Positions 34,972-45,700 of a stretch of DNA of 64,000 nucleotides are shown piece after piece (positions within the stretch are counted from its first letter, which is position 1; each line of letters begins with the position of its first letter). The notes beneath the pieces were generated by a model. It saw only the letters and a list, made by a program, of their open reading frames with translations, did no database searches and was not told where the DNA came from. The position numbers and the translations under genes were made by a program. The DNA comes from Conus ventricosus (lineage: Eukaryota; Mollusca; Gastropoda; Neogastropoda; Conidae), in contig CM031609.1 in the NCBI GenBank assembly GCA_018398815.1, forward strand, positions 37,669,282 through 37,733,281. The letters are read 5' to 3'.

Positions 34972-35050
34972 ATGCGCGCGCGCAGAAACGCCACACACGC
35001 ATGCTCATACACGCACGCACGCACGCGGGCGCGCGCGCACACAGTGTGTG
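34972..35050. repeat. CG/CA alternating purine-pyrimidine tract
   Basis: Mixed (CG)n and (CA)n stretch ending in 'acagtgtgtgtgtacag', immediately before the 184-bp duplicated segment C copies. Confidence 0.85.
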
Positions 35051-35094
35051 TGTACAGTTATGATTGAAATCTCAGAAGTTTTGTTTGGTGGCAG

Positions 35095-35233
35095 GATCGT
35101 AGAGGACGACCTCTGTCCAGACCTTATTTTTTTTGGTGGTTGTCCTGCCCTCTGCCACTTCGGAGGCAGTGCACCCACGCCGCTCATTGACACGCCAGCC
35201 ACAGCCACAGCCCGGCCCGGCCCCGCACACAGT
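35095..35233 (+). other. Exon-like segment C, copy 3a
   Basis: Follows 'ttttgtttggtggcag'. The frame reads 'IVEDDLCPDLIFFGGCPALC' and continues with Pro/Thr/Ala-rich sequence. It is the first half of an almost exact 184-bp tandem duplication with 35234-35415. Confidence 0.55.
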
Positions 35234-35415
35234 GTGTACAGTTATGATTGAAATCTCAAGTTTTGTTTGGTGGCAGGATCGTAGAGGACGACCTCTGTCC
35301 AGACCTTATTTTTTTTGGTGGTTGTCCTGCCCTCTGCCACTTCGGAGGCAGTGCACCCACGCCGCTCATTGACACGCCAGCCACAGCCCCGGCCCGGCCC
35401 GCCCGGCCCGGCCCG
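35234..35415 (+). repeat. Segment C copy 3b, 184-bp tandem duplication with acceptor
   Basis: Near-identical second copy of 35050-35233, including the acceptor 'ttttgtttggtggcag' (ending at 35276) and the same 'IVEDDLCPDL' frame. A (GGCCC)n run follows at 35391-35424. The near identity makes this far younger than the divergence between modules. Confidence 0.85.
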
Positions 35416-36342
35416 GCCCGGCCCTGCCCGTCACACCGGCAATCCACAGGGAGCAGTCAATGTCAAGTCGTCGAGAGGCAACCCACCAGAGGAGATTGTC
35501 CAAGACTAGGCACCAGGGGACCATGGCCCTTTCTCATTCATGACTGCATACAAGGTACCACACGACTTGAGTCAGCAAAGTGAAATACAGTACTCTGGAA
35601 CAATTACATTCTCTTGAGAGTATAGTGAAAAAGAATTACCGGTATGTGAATAACATTAATGGCAGGAAAAGTGCAGAAAAATGAATATTGTACAGAAAAA
35701 AAAGTTAAGATGTGTAATTTAAGTCGCAGCATGGATTTCCCTCTTTCTCCTAAGGTGGCTGGTATCATTGTAGGAAATGAGTCGGTCCAACCGATTCCCG
35801 AATCTTGAGGTCTTAAAAACACTATTTCCAATTTATCACGCACGCTCACTTGCAGACCTCGGAAATCGGACGGTACTGGCTTCAATTCAATGCCAATGAT
35901 GTAATTCTAGATGTACACTTACGGTGAGCTGTTGGGACTGGTTGAACTGGCCTAGGAAGCGGGCGTGTGTCCAGTTCCACTTCATCCATTCCCGTCATCC
36001 TCGTCCCCTTGCCCCGTGCTTTTCCCGACCACCTTGCATTCTGTGCAATCTTTTTGTTTTGTTTTTTAAATTCATGCAGACACCAACAACCTTTTTCATA
36101 TGCCGGAGAAAAAGGAAAAAGCTCTTCAAACGCTTAATCCGGAGCACGTACACTCTCGGCTGAATTTCAATGAAATGTCAGAAATATTTGTTCGGAAAGC
36201 GCGGCATCAACAGCGCAGCAGTTCAGAAAAGGAGGGGTGGGGGTTGGGGGGCTGGGGGGCTATGCCAAATTCAGAATATTGTTTCGTAAACCAGTTCACC
36301 ATTATCGGATTGAATGATACGATGATGAAGAAAAATGTTATG
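35416..36342. other. Module 3 tail, no gene recognised
   Basis: Nucleotide homology with the ends of modules 1 and 2 continues to about 35800: 'actctggaacaattacattc' parallels 22610 and 27045, and 'gatttccctctttctcctaa' parallels 22760. No protein is supported. Confidence 0.55.
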
Positions 36343-36490
36343 CAGACGCACACATGCGGACGCATGTGCACACACGTACGCACGCACGCACACACGCACA
36401 CGGAAGCATCCGCTTGAGCGCGTGCGCGCGCACACACGCACACGCGCACACGCACACGCACACGCACACACACACACACACACACACACC
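36343..36490. repeat. (CA)n/(CG)n microsatellite
   Basis: Mixed CA/CG repeats directly abutting the truncated 5' end of the retrotransposon at 36491. Confidence 0.93.
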
Positions 36491-37244
36491 ATTTGTGAGT
36501 GGAACACACTGGCTCATTGTTTAAGTAGTGATCATATTCCGATTATAACAAGCTTTGAAATTGCAAGCACAGGAATTACAGATCTAACTGAGGATAAAGT
36601 CCCAAAGTACAAATATAAATTTGCTAATTGGGATAAATTTTCAGCAAGTATGTCCACGTTTTATGTTGAGGATATGCACGATAAAAATATAAATGATCTT
36701 TATTTTTCATTTACCAAGGCAGTCCTAGATGCTGCAAATGACTCTATACCCAAGCTTAAGACAAAGAAATCACATAAACACTCTGGAAATATCTGGTGGA
36801 ATGACGACTGTGAAAAGGCAAATAGCGAAAAATGGGAGAAATTTAAAAATAACATACAAGAAAATTCTACCCCAAACCATCAAGAGGCAAACAAGGCAAA
36901 AAATAAATCAAACAGAGTTAACGCCCAGGCCAAGAGACAATACTGGTCTTCTTTTTGTATTAATGAAATCTACAGTCATAAAGATATGCAAAAAGTCTGG
37001 GGAAAAATGAAAACCATGAAGAACGGAATTAATTTACCACAATGTCCCATAAGATTAGAGAACTCAGATCTACCCACTAATAATGAAAAAGCAGAAGCAT
37101 TTGCAGAGATGTTTGTCAGTTATAGTAGAAATGCAGGTCTATCAACTGAAAGTAAAGAGTATAGAGAAAGTGAAGAGCAAAGTAAAACAAAATCAATTCA
37201 TGATGATAATGAGTTCACAAGGAAAAGCTATGTAAATCAGAAAT
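36491..37244 (+). pseudogene. Retrotransposon ORF2, endonuclease C-terminus and linker
   Basis: Open frame that begins artefactually in the upstream CA repeat and becomes real sequence at 36491. It contains the final SDH motif of APE-type endonuclease, then a Lys/Asn-rich linker ('IWWNDDCEKANSEKWEKFKN'). A frameshift at about 37225-37245 separates it from the RT domain. Confidence 0.8.
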
Positions 37245-37246
37245 AA

Positions 37247-38436
37247 CACTTGAGGAAGTAAAAGAAAGTATTTTACATTTGAGTAAAGCAAAAGCATCTG
37301 TTGGATTAGATGGCATATCTTATGAAATGTTAAAACATTTACCTTACAATGTTGTTCGATTTTTACATATATTCATACAAAGATGTTGGAGTAAAGGGGA
37401 AATGCCTTCAGTTTGGAAGCGATCAATTGTTATTCCTATACATAAGAAAGGAAAGCCTAAAGCAGATAGAAACAGCTATCGACCCATCTCGTTAACGTCA
37501 CACGTTTGCAAACTTATGGAGAAAATAATATTAAACAGATTAGTCAATTTCTGCGAAAAACAGTGCATTATACCCCCAAATCAAGCAGGCTTTCGGAAAG
37601 GCCGATCAACTACAGAACATCTAGTGAAACTAACAACACAAATCAAACAGCAGTTCGCGAGGCGGAAGAATATCCTTGCAACTTTTTTTGACATTAAGAA
37701 AGCTTATGATCAAGTATGGCACTACAAATTATTGCAAAAGCTTAAGGAAAACAATATTAATGGTAATATGTATAACACATTAAAAACTTCCTTTCACATC
37801 GTTTCATACAAGTAAGAATAGGAAACACGTACTCGAACCCCAGAGAACTTCAGATGGGATTACCTCAAGGGTCAGTTATTTCTCCTGTTTTATTTAATAT
37901 GCTCATAGCCGATCTTCCAAAGAGGTTGTCAAACGATTCAGTTTTAGTCCAGTATGCTGACGATATATGCATGTGGATGAAGGTAACAATGAAACGCAAT
38001 ACACCCACTAGAGCATTAAACTATACAAAAAAAGTTTACCAAAAGGAATTAGATAAAAATCACTAATTTTATGAAAGAAAATGGTTTATCATTATCTTTA
38101 GAAAAAACAAACATGGTCCTTTTTAACTCAGGTTATAACCCAGAAAAAATGCCAATATTCAGCATTAATGGAATTGCCCTTACGTTTGTGCAAAGTGTTA
38201 AGTTTTTAGGTGTTTATCTGTCATCAAAACTTACCTGGAATCAACATATAAATCATATACTTGATAAAGCACGAAAAGCATTAAATTTTCTCAAAATTAT
38301 AAGTAAACAACGTTGGGGTCAGGATACTAAAGCACTTTTATGTCTTGCAAACTCACTTGTTCGATCTCGTTTAATGTATGCCCAAGAAGTTTTCTTAATG
38401 CCCCCAAGCACCTATTATCCAAACTTCAAAGCATAG
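37247..38436 (+). pseudogene. Retrotransposon ORF2, reverse transcriptase domain
   Basis: Copies element RNA into DNA at a nicked target. The RT palm and fingers are open from 37247 to about 37800. A frameshift near 37800 is followed by 'LQMGLPQGSVISPVLFN' in a new frame, another lies near 38040, and a third near 38425. The catalytic aspartates of motif A and YADD are present. The thumb region ends about 38580 in the third frame. Confidence 0.88.
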
Positions 38437-38759
38437 ACTGCAAAGCTGTTAAACTGGCACTTGGGGTACCAATACATGCTTCCAATCTAGGATCCTATAA
38501 CGAAGCGGGTGTTCTTCCTCTAGATGACAATAGGAAAAATTCTTGCGCTAAATTTTATAGTAAAGTCTTTTGCTTTTGATACATTTTGTAAGGAAGAAAT
38601 TAGATTAGATTCCGCGAAAGATTTTGCTAAAAGAGCTAAAGCAATACACTCTTTACAATCAATCAATTCCTATGCCACCGATATAATCAATTCTAAAGAA
38701 TTAAAACACAAAGAAATAGCCACTAAGCACCTGTTTCACCAGTAGCACCCTGGGAGCAT

Positions 38760-39371
38760 ATTAAACCTGCTTTTGATATTGATGATACAAATTTAAACAA
38801 AAATCAATCTCCAAATATCTTAAAAAATTTAGTAAACATAAGCATTGAAAACAAGTATACTGATTATATCAAGATTTACACAGACGGCTCTGTAATGGAA
38901 AAATGGCAGTGCAGGATCAGCATTTTTTATTCCTTCCTGAAAACATTAAAACGTTATAATATTGGCAGACATTATTCCATTTTCAGTGCTGAACTAATAG
39001 CCATTTTAAGGGCGTTACATCACATTCAAGAGTTACCTTTAAATGCATGCAAAATATTATTTTGTGTGGATTCAAAATCAGTATTATATGCCATCAAAGG
39101 TCAAACTACCAAGGCACGGGTTGAAATGACACAGGAAATCAAGCACTTAATACATCACTTAGCAAGCAAAGATATCAGTGTTACTTTTTATTGGATTCCA
39201 TCTCACTGTGGAATTGTCTTTAATGAACAGGTAGATCAAGCAGCCAAGAGTGCAGCACGCAATGCTGCAGGGACAATTAAACTTAATGTTAAGCTAGATC
39301 TACATGAATATTATAAATACTTTGACAAGTTAGCAAAGGATAATTTTGTTGACAAGTTGAAGACCTTATGA
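38760..39371 (+). pseudogene. Retrotransposon ORF2, RNase H domain
   Basis: Degrades RNA in RNA-DNA hybrids. D of 'YTDGS', E of 'SAELIA' and D of 'CVDSKS' are present, and the terminal His lies in 'PSHCG'. A damaged stretch after 'DGSV' (38900-38950) and a stop at 39369-39371 break the frame. The presence of this domain places the element in an RNase H-bearing non-LTR clade such as I or Nimb. Confidence 0.85.
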
Positions 39372-39989
39372 TATACAATATTCACATAATTGTGTAAAAG
39401 CTTGTGACACACTGCATTCGGATATAATAATTAAGAGTTTAAGTCAAATCAAATCCAGATCAATTACGTCTTTGATGTTTAAGATTCGTCTAAATGCTCT
39501 CAAAACAAAATTTTGTAAAGATATTATTTGTGTTTGTGGGAGTCAAATTTCTACGAATCATCTGCTTCTGCACTGTCCTGCCATCAAAGCTCAAATGCTC
39601 AAAAATGGAGGCACTGTGTTCAACCTTCGAGATCCGATAACCATTACAGAAAATAGTTAATGACCTTGATCTTCTTAAGTTGTTTTCAGAAACTTTGCGT
39701 TCTAGTTCTGTTGGTATTTTTCTTTGATAGTTGCTGGTAATGTTGAGATCAGTTGTGTTTGTAGAATTCAAAACTTAAGTATGGCATTGATGTTAATTTA
39801 CTCAAAAACACTCAACACTTAAAAGATTTTCTCACATGCATATATTTACTTTTTTTTTTTTTTTTTTTTTGTCTAATGTCACTTGAGGGTGAAGAGACGT
39901 TAAATTAAAGTACTACACACACACCATTGTTTCTTTCTCGAGGTTTAGTGATATTTTGTCGACATTTGATACGAGGTCTTGTGTGGCAG

Positions 39990-40085
39990 GTTCAGAGGAT
40001 GTCTTCTTCAGAACGGGGCGCCAGTCCATCAGTGTGACTACATTTACTATCCAAAGCTTCAGACCAGGGAGGACCAGACACTATA
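39990..40085 (+). other. Exon-like segment C, copy 4 (partial)
   Basis: Follows 'gaggtcttgtgtggcag', and the frame starts 'GSEDVFFRTGRQSISVTT'. A single array-like unit ('ctcgaggtttagtgatattt') lies just upstream at 39938. The rest of this module is missing or replaced by retrotransposon sequence. Confidence 0.4.
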
Positions 40086-40087
40086 CA

Positions 40088-40540
40088 GTTCTGGCATAGC
40101 ATGGAAGCAGAAATCTGCCTCTTGAGTGTCGTGGGTGGTTCGAGTCATTCTGAGGAACCTCGAATGCTGGGAGGAATCAACGAAGAATCGCAGTGCGGAG
40201 TCCGAGCCAATGGGTCGAACAGGGACATGATCCACCTCAAACAGCTACAAAGAAGTGCGGGAACAAAGGCAGCCACTCTTCGTTGGATTGATCAACAGGG
40301 ACCGCTCCTTCGAGATCCCGAACATAAAATGTCTGCCCAGATTTCTCAGCATCATCAAATCTTTCTAGAATGACGTCAGGGGCTTTGGTGTTTGAAAATC
40401 TACTTTCGACGCCTTTGACGTTCGAAGTGGGATGAAACGGGGCTGTTTCTTCACACCCATTCTTTTTGGCGTCATGCTTGCCATTCGGCTGAAGCATGTG
40501 TTGGGATCAACAAAAGGAGGATCTGTCCTTGGAACAAATC
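40088..40540 (+). pseudogene. Second-type LINE reverse transcriptase fragment
   Basis: Short piece of an RT distinct from the one at 36491-39905. Segments in order: 'CLLSVVGG', 'ESQCGVRANGSNRDMIHLKQ' (40180-40240), 'LRDPEHKM' and, in the next frame, 'FEVRSGMKRGCFFTPILFGV' (about 40405-40465), matching the VKQGCVLAPTLFG-type motif B of a common animal LINE group. It is cut off before YADD by the (GT)n repeat at 40605. Motif B is mutated (QG to RG). Confidence 0.75.
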
Positions 40541-40602
40541 GGAACGCTATTCGGTTTCTCCAGACTAAAAGCTGTATGTGTAGTTTTCGTGTCGGGAAGT
40601 GC

Positions 40603-40604
<2 letters not shown>

Positions 40605-40658
<54 letters not shown>
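40605..40658. repeat. (GT)n microsatellite
   Basis: About 27 uninterrupted GT units directly downstream of the LINE fragment. Confidence 0.95.
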
Positions 40659-40659
<1 letters not shown>

Positions 40660-41239
40660 CGCGCTCGCCTGGGGACAAGGTTGGGAGATGGCCCGATATG
40701 TATACTTTGGTTTTGGTTTCATGTATCTGATTCCCATATGTCTTAAATGCTTATTTTTTTGTATGGTCGCGAAAGTTCTTTATTCTGTGTAAGTACGTGA
40801 AAATGATGTTAAAAAAAAAAGCAAAGAAAAAGGAAAACACTCTTTATTTCTCAGCTGCTTCTGTATAAGGTGGTGTATTAATCTTTGTACCAACAAATGT
40901 GCCATACTGCTGTTCAGTCTTTACTGTGCCCTATTTGTGATACGCCATTTCAAATATTTCAGCAAAATGCCATGTTTTGAAGGTGCCTGATAAGATATTT
41001 TAATGGTATATGTAATTAATCGAAAGCGCAATTCCATATCTCTTGGTATGTTTCTAGGCCATTCTTTAGTGTAAACGGGAATGTTTAGCTCTGTTATTTT
41101 GACAAGTTTTGAGGACAAAAATATTTCTGAAACGGGTCTGTCGATTATGATCATTGATATGTATTTCCTTTTATGTTGAATGTCGGGTACTATTTCACTC
41201 GTTACGCAAAGAAGCGGGTTATTTCACTGTCAGATATTA
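40659..41239. other. Spacer before the tandem array, nothing supported
   Basis: AT-rich sequence with an A-run at about 40812-40821. It marks the transition to the 41.2-52.8 kb array. Confidence 0.5.
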
Positions 41240-41682
41240 AGGGTGATCCTTGACGCGCCTTTGCAAATATTACAGCAACATCCATGCTGTACGTAAGTGA
41301 ATACTTTCATGTGTAAATGTAAGCTCACTCGCGTGTGTGGGTGTTAGCTTGGGGAGGATGTTGGGAGGGAGGGAGGTGCGTGTGTGAGAAACTTGAGAAA
41401 AGTGAATGGGCGAGTGGGAATCGGGTATGGGGGTAATGTGTGTGAATCCTTGACACGTCATTGTTAATATTACAGGAACATCCATGCTGTAAGTGAATAG
41501 TTTCTCATGTATATTATGTGAGCGCACTTGCTTACATGTGTGGGTGTGCTTGGGGAGGAGGTTGAGAGAGAAGGCGTTGTGTATGCTTAGTGGGGGTATT
41601 GTGTGTGTGTGCGCGTGTGCATCCATTTGCAACTGTGTGTGCCTGAGGGGGGAGGTTTGGGTGGGACAGTGGTATGTATGCT

Positions 41683-41858
41683 TCGTGTATGTGTTGTGTA
41701 TGTGTTGTGTGTATGTGTTGTGTGTATGTGTTGTGTGTATGTGTTGTGTGTATGTGTTGTGTGTATGTGTTGTGTGTATGTGTTGTGTGTATGTGTTGTG
41801 TGTATGTGTTGTGTGTATGTGTTGTGTGTATGTGTTGTGTGTATGTGTTGTGTGTGTG
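41683..41858. repeat. 13-bp minisatellite TGTGTATGTGTTG, about 13 copies
   Basis: Very regular tandem array with almost no mismatches. Three units (39 bp) give a 13-residue peptide period in every frame, which explains the long Cys/Val and Thr/His frames here. Confidence 0.95.
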
Positions 41859-42607
41859 TGCTTCGGGAGAAGGGAGGGCGCTGTGTCTGTGAAATATAAG
41901 TAAATGGGTGGGTGGGAGTTGGGAATGGATAATTTGGGTGAATGGGTGGGGAGGGAAGGCGAGGGAGGAGTTGATCTGTACCTGTTTCTTTTCTTGACAT
42001 TTTCAATTTTTTGGTGTGGTTTGAAGATGATGTGATTATGTTTTTTGTTTACATTTTATGTTCCATCATGATGTTCGTTGCTTTTTTTCATACAGAGAAG
42101 GTGGTGTTGCTGGCAGATGTTTGCAAGGGCATGTTAATGATAACGCCACTACAAAGGTTATTTGTTCAATCTTTGTTATGGTCTATCCTTGACACGCCTT
42201 TGCAACAGCAGCATCCATGTTAAGTGAATAGTTTCGTATGTATATGTGAGCACACTCACATGTGTGAGTGCTTAGGGAGTAACGGCGTTGTGTATGCATT
42301 CGTGAATGTATTGTGTGTGCATCTACATGTTTGCAACTGGTGTATGTGTGTCTGTGTACCTAGGTTGGAAGTGAGGGCAGTGTGTGTGGAGAGAGGAGGT
42401 TCGGAGGGAGGGCTCTTGTGCAATGTAAGTAAACGGATGGGTGGGAGTCGGGAATGAGGTGAATGAGCAGGGGCGAAGGGTGAGGGAGGATTTGGTCTGT
42501 GTCTATCCTTTCTTGCCATTTTAAAGTTTCTTTTGTGGTTTGAAGATGTGATTATGTTTCATTTACATTGTATTTTCCGTCATAATGTTTGTTGCTTTTT
42601 TATGCAG

Positions 42608-42737
42608 ATAAGATGGAGTTGCTGGCAGATGTTTGCAAGGGCCTGTTAATGATACGCCACTACAAGAAATATTTGTCCAATCTTTGTTATGGTCTATCCT
42701 TGACATGCCTTTGCAGATATCACAGCAGCATCCATGC
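42608..42737 (+). other. Exon-like core, representative open copy
   Basis: Bounded by 'tttttatgcag' upstream and 'catgctgtgtgg' downstream. One frame is open throughout and encodes 'MELLADVCKGLLMIRHYKKY' then 'LSNLCYGLSLTCLCRYHSSI', a Cys/Leu-rich peptide with no known domain. Sister cores with the same frame lie at 44155, 44760, 45256, 46030 and 46544. Confidence 0.45.
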
Positions 42738-43398
42738 TGTGTGGGATGAATACTTTCATATGCATATGTGAGCACCCTCGGTCACATGTGTGTGCTTTGT
42801 GAGGGTGGGCGTTGTGTATGCTTCGTGGGTGTATTGTGTGCATGCACGTGCATTTGCAACTCTGTCTGTACCTGAGGGGGAGGTTGGGAGGGTGGTATGT
42901 ATGCTTTACCTGTGTGTGCGTGCGCGCGCTTAGGGAGGAGGTTCGGAGGGAGGGTGGTGTGTGTGTTAAATTATGTAAATGGGTGGGTGGGAGTCGGGAA
43001 TGGGGGGGGGGGGGTGTTGTGGGTGAATGGGCAGGATGAAAGGTGAGGGAGGAGTTGATCTGTATCTGTTTTGCTTTTCTTGCCATTTTGAAATTTCCTT
43101 TGTGGTTGGAAGATGTGATGTCTTTCATTAACATTGTATGTTCCATCATACTGTGCGTTGCCTTTTTATACAGAAAGGAGATGGAGTTGCTGGCAGATGT
43201 TCGCAAGCGCCTGTTAATGATACACCACTACAAAGGTTATTTGTTCAATCTTTGTTATGGTCTATCATTGACACGCTTTTTGCAAATATCACAGCAACGT
43301 TCATGCTGTAAGTGATGAATAGTTTCGATACAAGTGAGCACTCGCTTACATGTGTGTGTGTGCTTGGGGAGGAGGTTGGGAGGGAGGGCGGTGTGTGA

Positions 43399-43465
43399 AG
43401 GTAAGGTAATGTTGCTTATAGCCCAGCCGACCGCACAGGGCCATATCGGTGAAGCTTAAGAAAAA
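43399..43465. repeat. Short interspersed insertion inside the array
   Basis: A stretch containing 'gcttatagcccagccgaccg' and 'cacagggccatatcgg' interrupts the spacer of one unit and is absent from all other units. It resembles short dispersed sequences I associate with molluscan genomes, but I cannot name the family. Confidence 0.35.
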
Positions 43466-44759
43466 TGGGTGGGGTGGGAGTAAGAAAGGTGTGAGAATAG
43501 GCAGGGACGGAGTGAGGGAGGATTTGATCTGTATCTCGGTTGTGTGTGTGTTTTGCCATTTTAATATATTTTATGGTTTGAAGATGTGATAAAATCTTTC
43601 ATTGGGATTTACATTGTATGTTCCGTCATAATGTGAGTTGCTTTAGTTTTATACAGATGAGATGGCGTTGCTGCAATCTTTGCAAGGGCCTGTTAATAAT
43701 ACGCCACTGCAAAGGTTATTTGTTCAATCTTTGTTATGGTCTATCCTTGACGCACCTTTGCAAATATTACAGCAACATCCATACTGTAAGTGATAGTTTC
43801 ATATGTGTATGGTGTATGTGAGCACTCGTTTACATGTGTGTGCTTTGGGAGGGAGGGCGTTGTAATATGCTTCGTGGATGTATTTTGTGTGTTCATCTGC
43901 ATACATTTGCAACTCGTGTGTGCGCGCGCGCTTGGGGACGAAATTGTGATGGAGGGCAGTGTGTAAAATTGAAGTGGGTGGGAGTCGGGAATGGGGGTCA
44001 TGTAGGTAAATGGGTTGGGACTGAGGGTGACGGAGGAGTTGGTCTGTATCTCTTTGTGTGTGCTTTTTTGCATTTTAAACTTTTGTGGGTTGAAGATGAT
44101 GTGATTGTCTCTCGTTTACATTGTTCCATCATGTGTGTTGCTTTTTTTTTTTAGAGAGATGAGATGGTGTTGCTCCCAGATCTTTGCAAGGGCCTGTTAT
44201 TGATACGCCACTACAAAGGTTATTTGTCCAATCTTTGTTGTGGTCTATTCTTGACACGCCTTAGCAAATATCACAACATCCGCGCTGCAAGTGACGAATA
44301 GTTTCATATGTATATATCAGCACACTCACTTTGTGTGTGTGTGTGCTTTGGGAGGAGGTGGGTAGGGGGGGGGGCGGTTGGATGCTCAGTGGGTGTAGTG
44401 TGTGTGCTAGTGCATGCATTTGCAACTGTGTTTGTGTGTACCTGAGGGGGAGTTGGGAGGGAGTGCTGTGTGTATGTTTTGTGTATGTGTTGTGCGCGTG
44501 TGCTTAGGGAGGTGGTTTTGAGGGAGGAGGTTTTGAGGGAGGGTGGTGTGTGTGTACAATTGAAGTAAATGGGTGGGTGGGAGTCAGGAATGGGGTAATG
44601 TGGGTGAATGGGCAGGAACGCAAGGTGAGGGAGTTGATCTGTATCTTCGTTTTTCTGTTCTTGCCATTTTGGTATTTTCTTTGTGGTTGGAAGATGATGT
44701 GATTATGTCTTTCATTTACATTGTATGTTCCATCATACTGTGCGTTGCCTTTTATACAG

Positions 44760-44893
44760 AAAAGGAGATGGAGTTGCTGGCAGATGTTTGCAAGCGCCTG
44801 TTAATGATACGCCACTACAAAGGTTATTTGTTCAATCTTTGTTATGGTCTATCATTGACAAACCTTTGCAAATATTACAGCAACATCCATACT
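44760..44893 (+). other. Exon-like core with intact acceptor and GTAAGT donor
   Basis: Upstream 'gccttttatacag', downstream 'act|GTAAGTGAT'. The frame 'MELLADVCKRLLMIRHYKGY' is open, and reading continues through the surrounding unit for 165 codons in total, which shows how few stops this GT-rich unit has and argues for caution in calling it coding. Confidence 0.45.
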
Positions 44894-45439
44894 GTAAGTG
44901 ATAGTTTCATATGTGTATGTGATCACTCATTTACATGTGTGTGCTTTGGGAGGGAGGGCGTTGTATATCCTTCGTGGATGTATTGTGTGTGTGCATCTGC
45001 ATACATTTGCAACTCGTGTGTGTGCGTGCGCGCTTGGGGACGAAATTGTGATGGAGGGCAGTGTGTGTAAAATTGAAGTGGGTGGGAGTCGGGAATGGGG
45101 GTCATGTGGGTAAATGGGTGGGGACTGAGGATGAGGGAGGAGTTGGTCTGTATCTCTTTGTGTGTTTGCTTTTTTGCATTTTAAACTTTTGTGGTTTGAA
45201 GATGTGATTGTCTTTCGTTTACTTTGTTCCATCATATGCGTTGCTTTTTTTTTAGAGAGATAAGGAGATGGTGTTGCTCCCAGATCTTTGCAAGGGCCTG
45301 TTATTGATACGCCACTACAAAGGTTTTTTGTCCAATCTTTCTTGTGGTCTATTCCTGACACGCCTTAGCAAATATCACAACATCATCCGTGCTGCAAGTG
45401 ACGAATAGTTTCATATGTATATGTTGGGCATGCTCATTT

Positions 45440-45700
45440 GTGTGTGCTTTGGGAGGAGGCTGGTAGGGGGGGGGGGCGGTTGGATGCTCGGTGGGTGTAG
45501 AGTGTGTGTGTGCTTTGGGAGGAGGCTGGTAGGGGGGGGCGGTTGGATGCTCGGTGGGTGTAGAGTGTGTGTGTGCTTCGGGAGGAGGCTGGTAGGGGGG
45601 CGGGCGGTTGGATGCTCGGTGGGTGTAGAGTGTGTGTGTGTGCTTTGGGAGGAGGCTGGTAGGGGGGGGCGGTTGGATGCTCGGGTGTAGTGTGTGTGTG
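45440..45700. repeat. G-rich minisatellite (63-67 bp unit, about 4 copies)
   Basis: Units start 'gctttgggaggaggctggta', followed by seven to nine G's, 'cggttggatgctcgg' and 'tgggtgtag'. Starts near 45447, 45513, 45576 and 45643. The same family recurs at 46740-46920 (three copies). Runs of three or more G's recur many times, so G-quadruplex potential is high on the plus strand. Confidence 0.9.

Larger units (their letters stand above)
36491..39905 (+). mobile_element. Non-LTR retrotransposon with RNase H domain (I/Nimb-like), 5'-truncated
   Basis: The element starts in the middle of the apurinic endonuclease domain ('LSSDHIPI', 36514-36540), right after a CA repeat. It continues through a linker, reverse transcriptase, RNase H and a C-terminal CCHC cluster ('CVCGSQISTNHLLLHC', 39529-39577). 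The 3' end is a T-run at about 39850-39870, followed by 'gtgaagagacgttaaattaa'. RT motifs: 'SYRPISLTS' (37471-37500), 'FFDIKKAYDQVW' (motif A, 37684-37719), 'GLPQGSVISPVLFN' (motif B, 37857-37898), 'QYADD' (motif C, 37950-37964), 'FLGVYL' (about 38203). RNase H: 'IYTDGS' (38874), 'SAELIA' (38985), 'CVDSKS' (39063), 'WIPSHCG' (39193). Five or six frameshifts or stops; catalytic motifs intact, so moderately young but dead. Confidence 0.9.

Noticed and set aside
41493..41903. 136-codon Cys/Val frame and its antisense Thr/His frame
   Set aside because: Explained by the 13-bp minisatellite, which stays open in any frame lacking stops.
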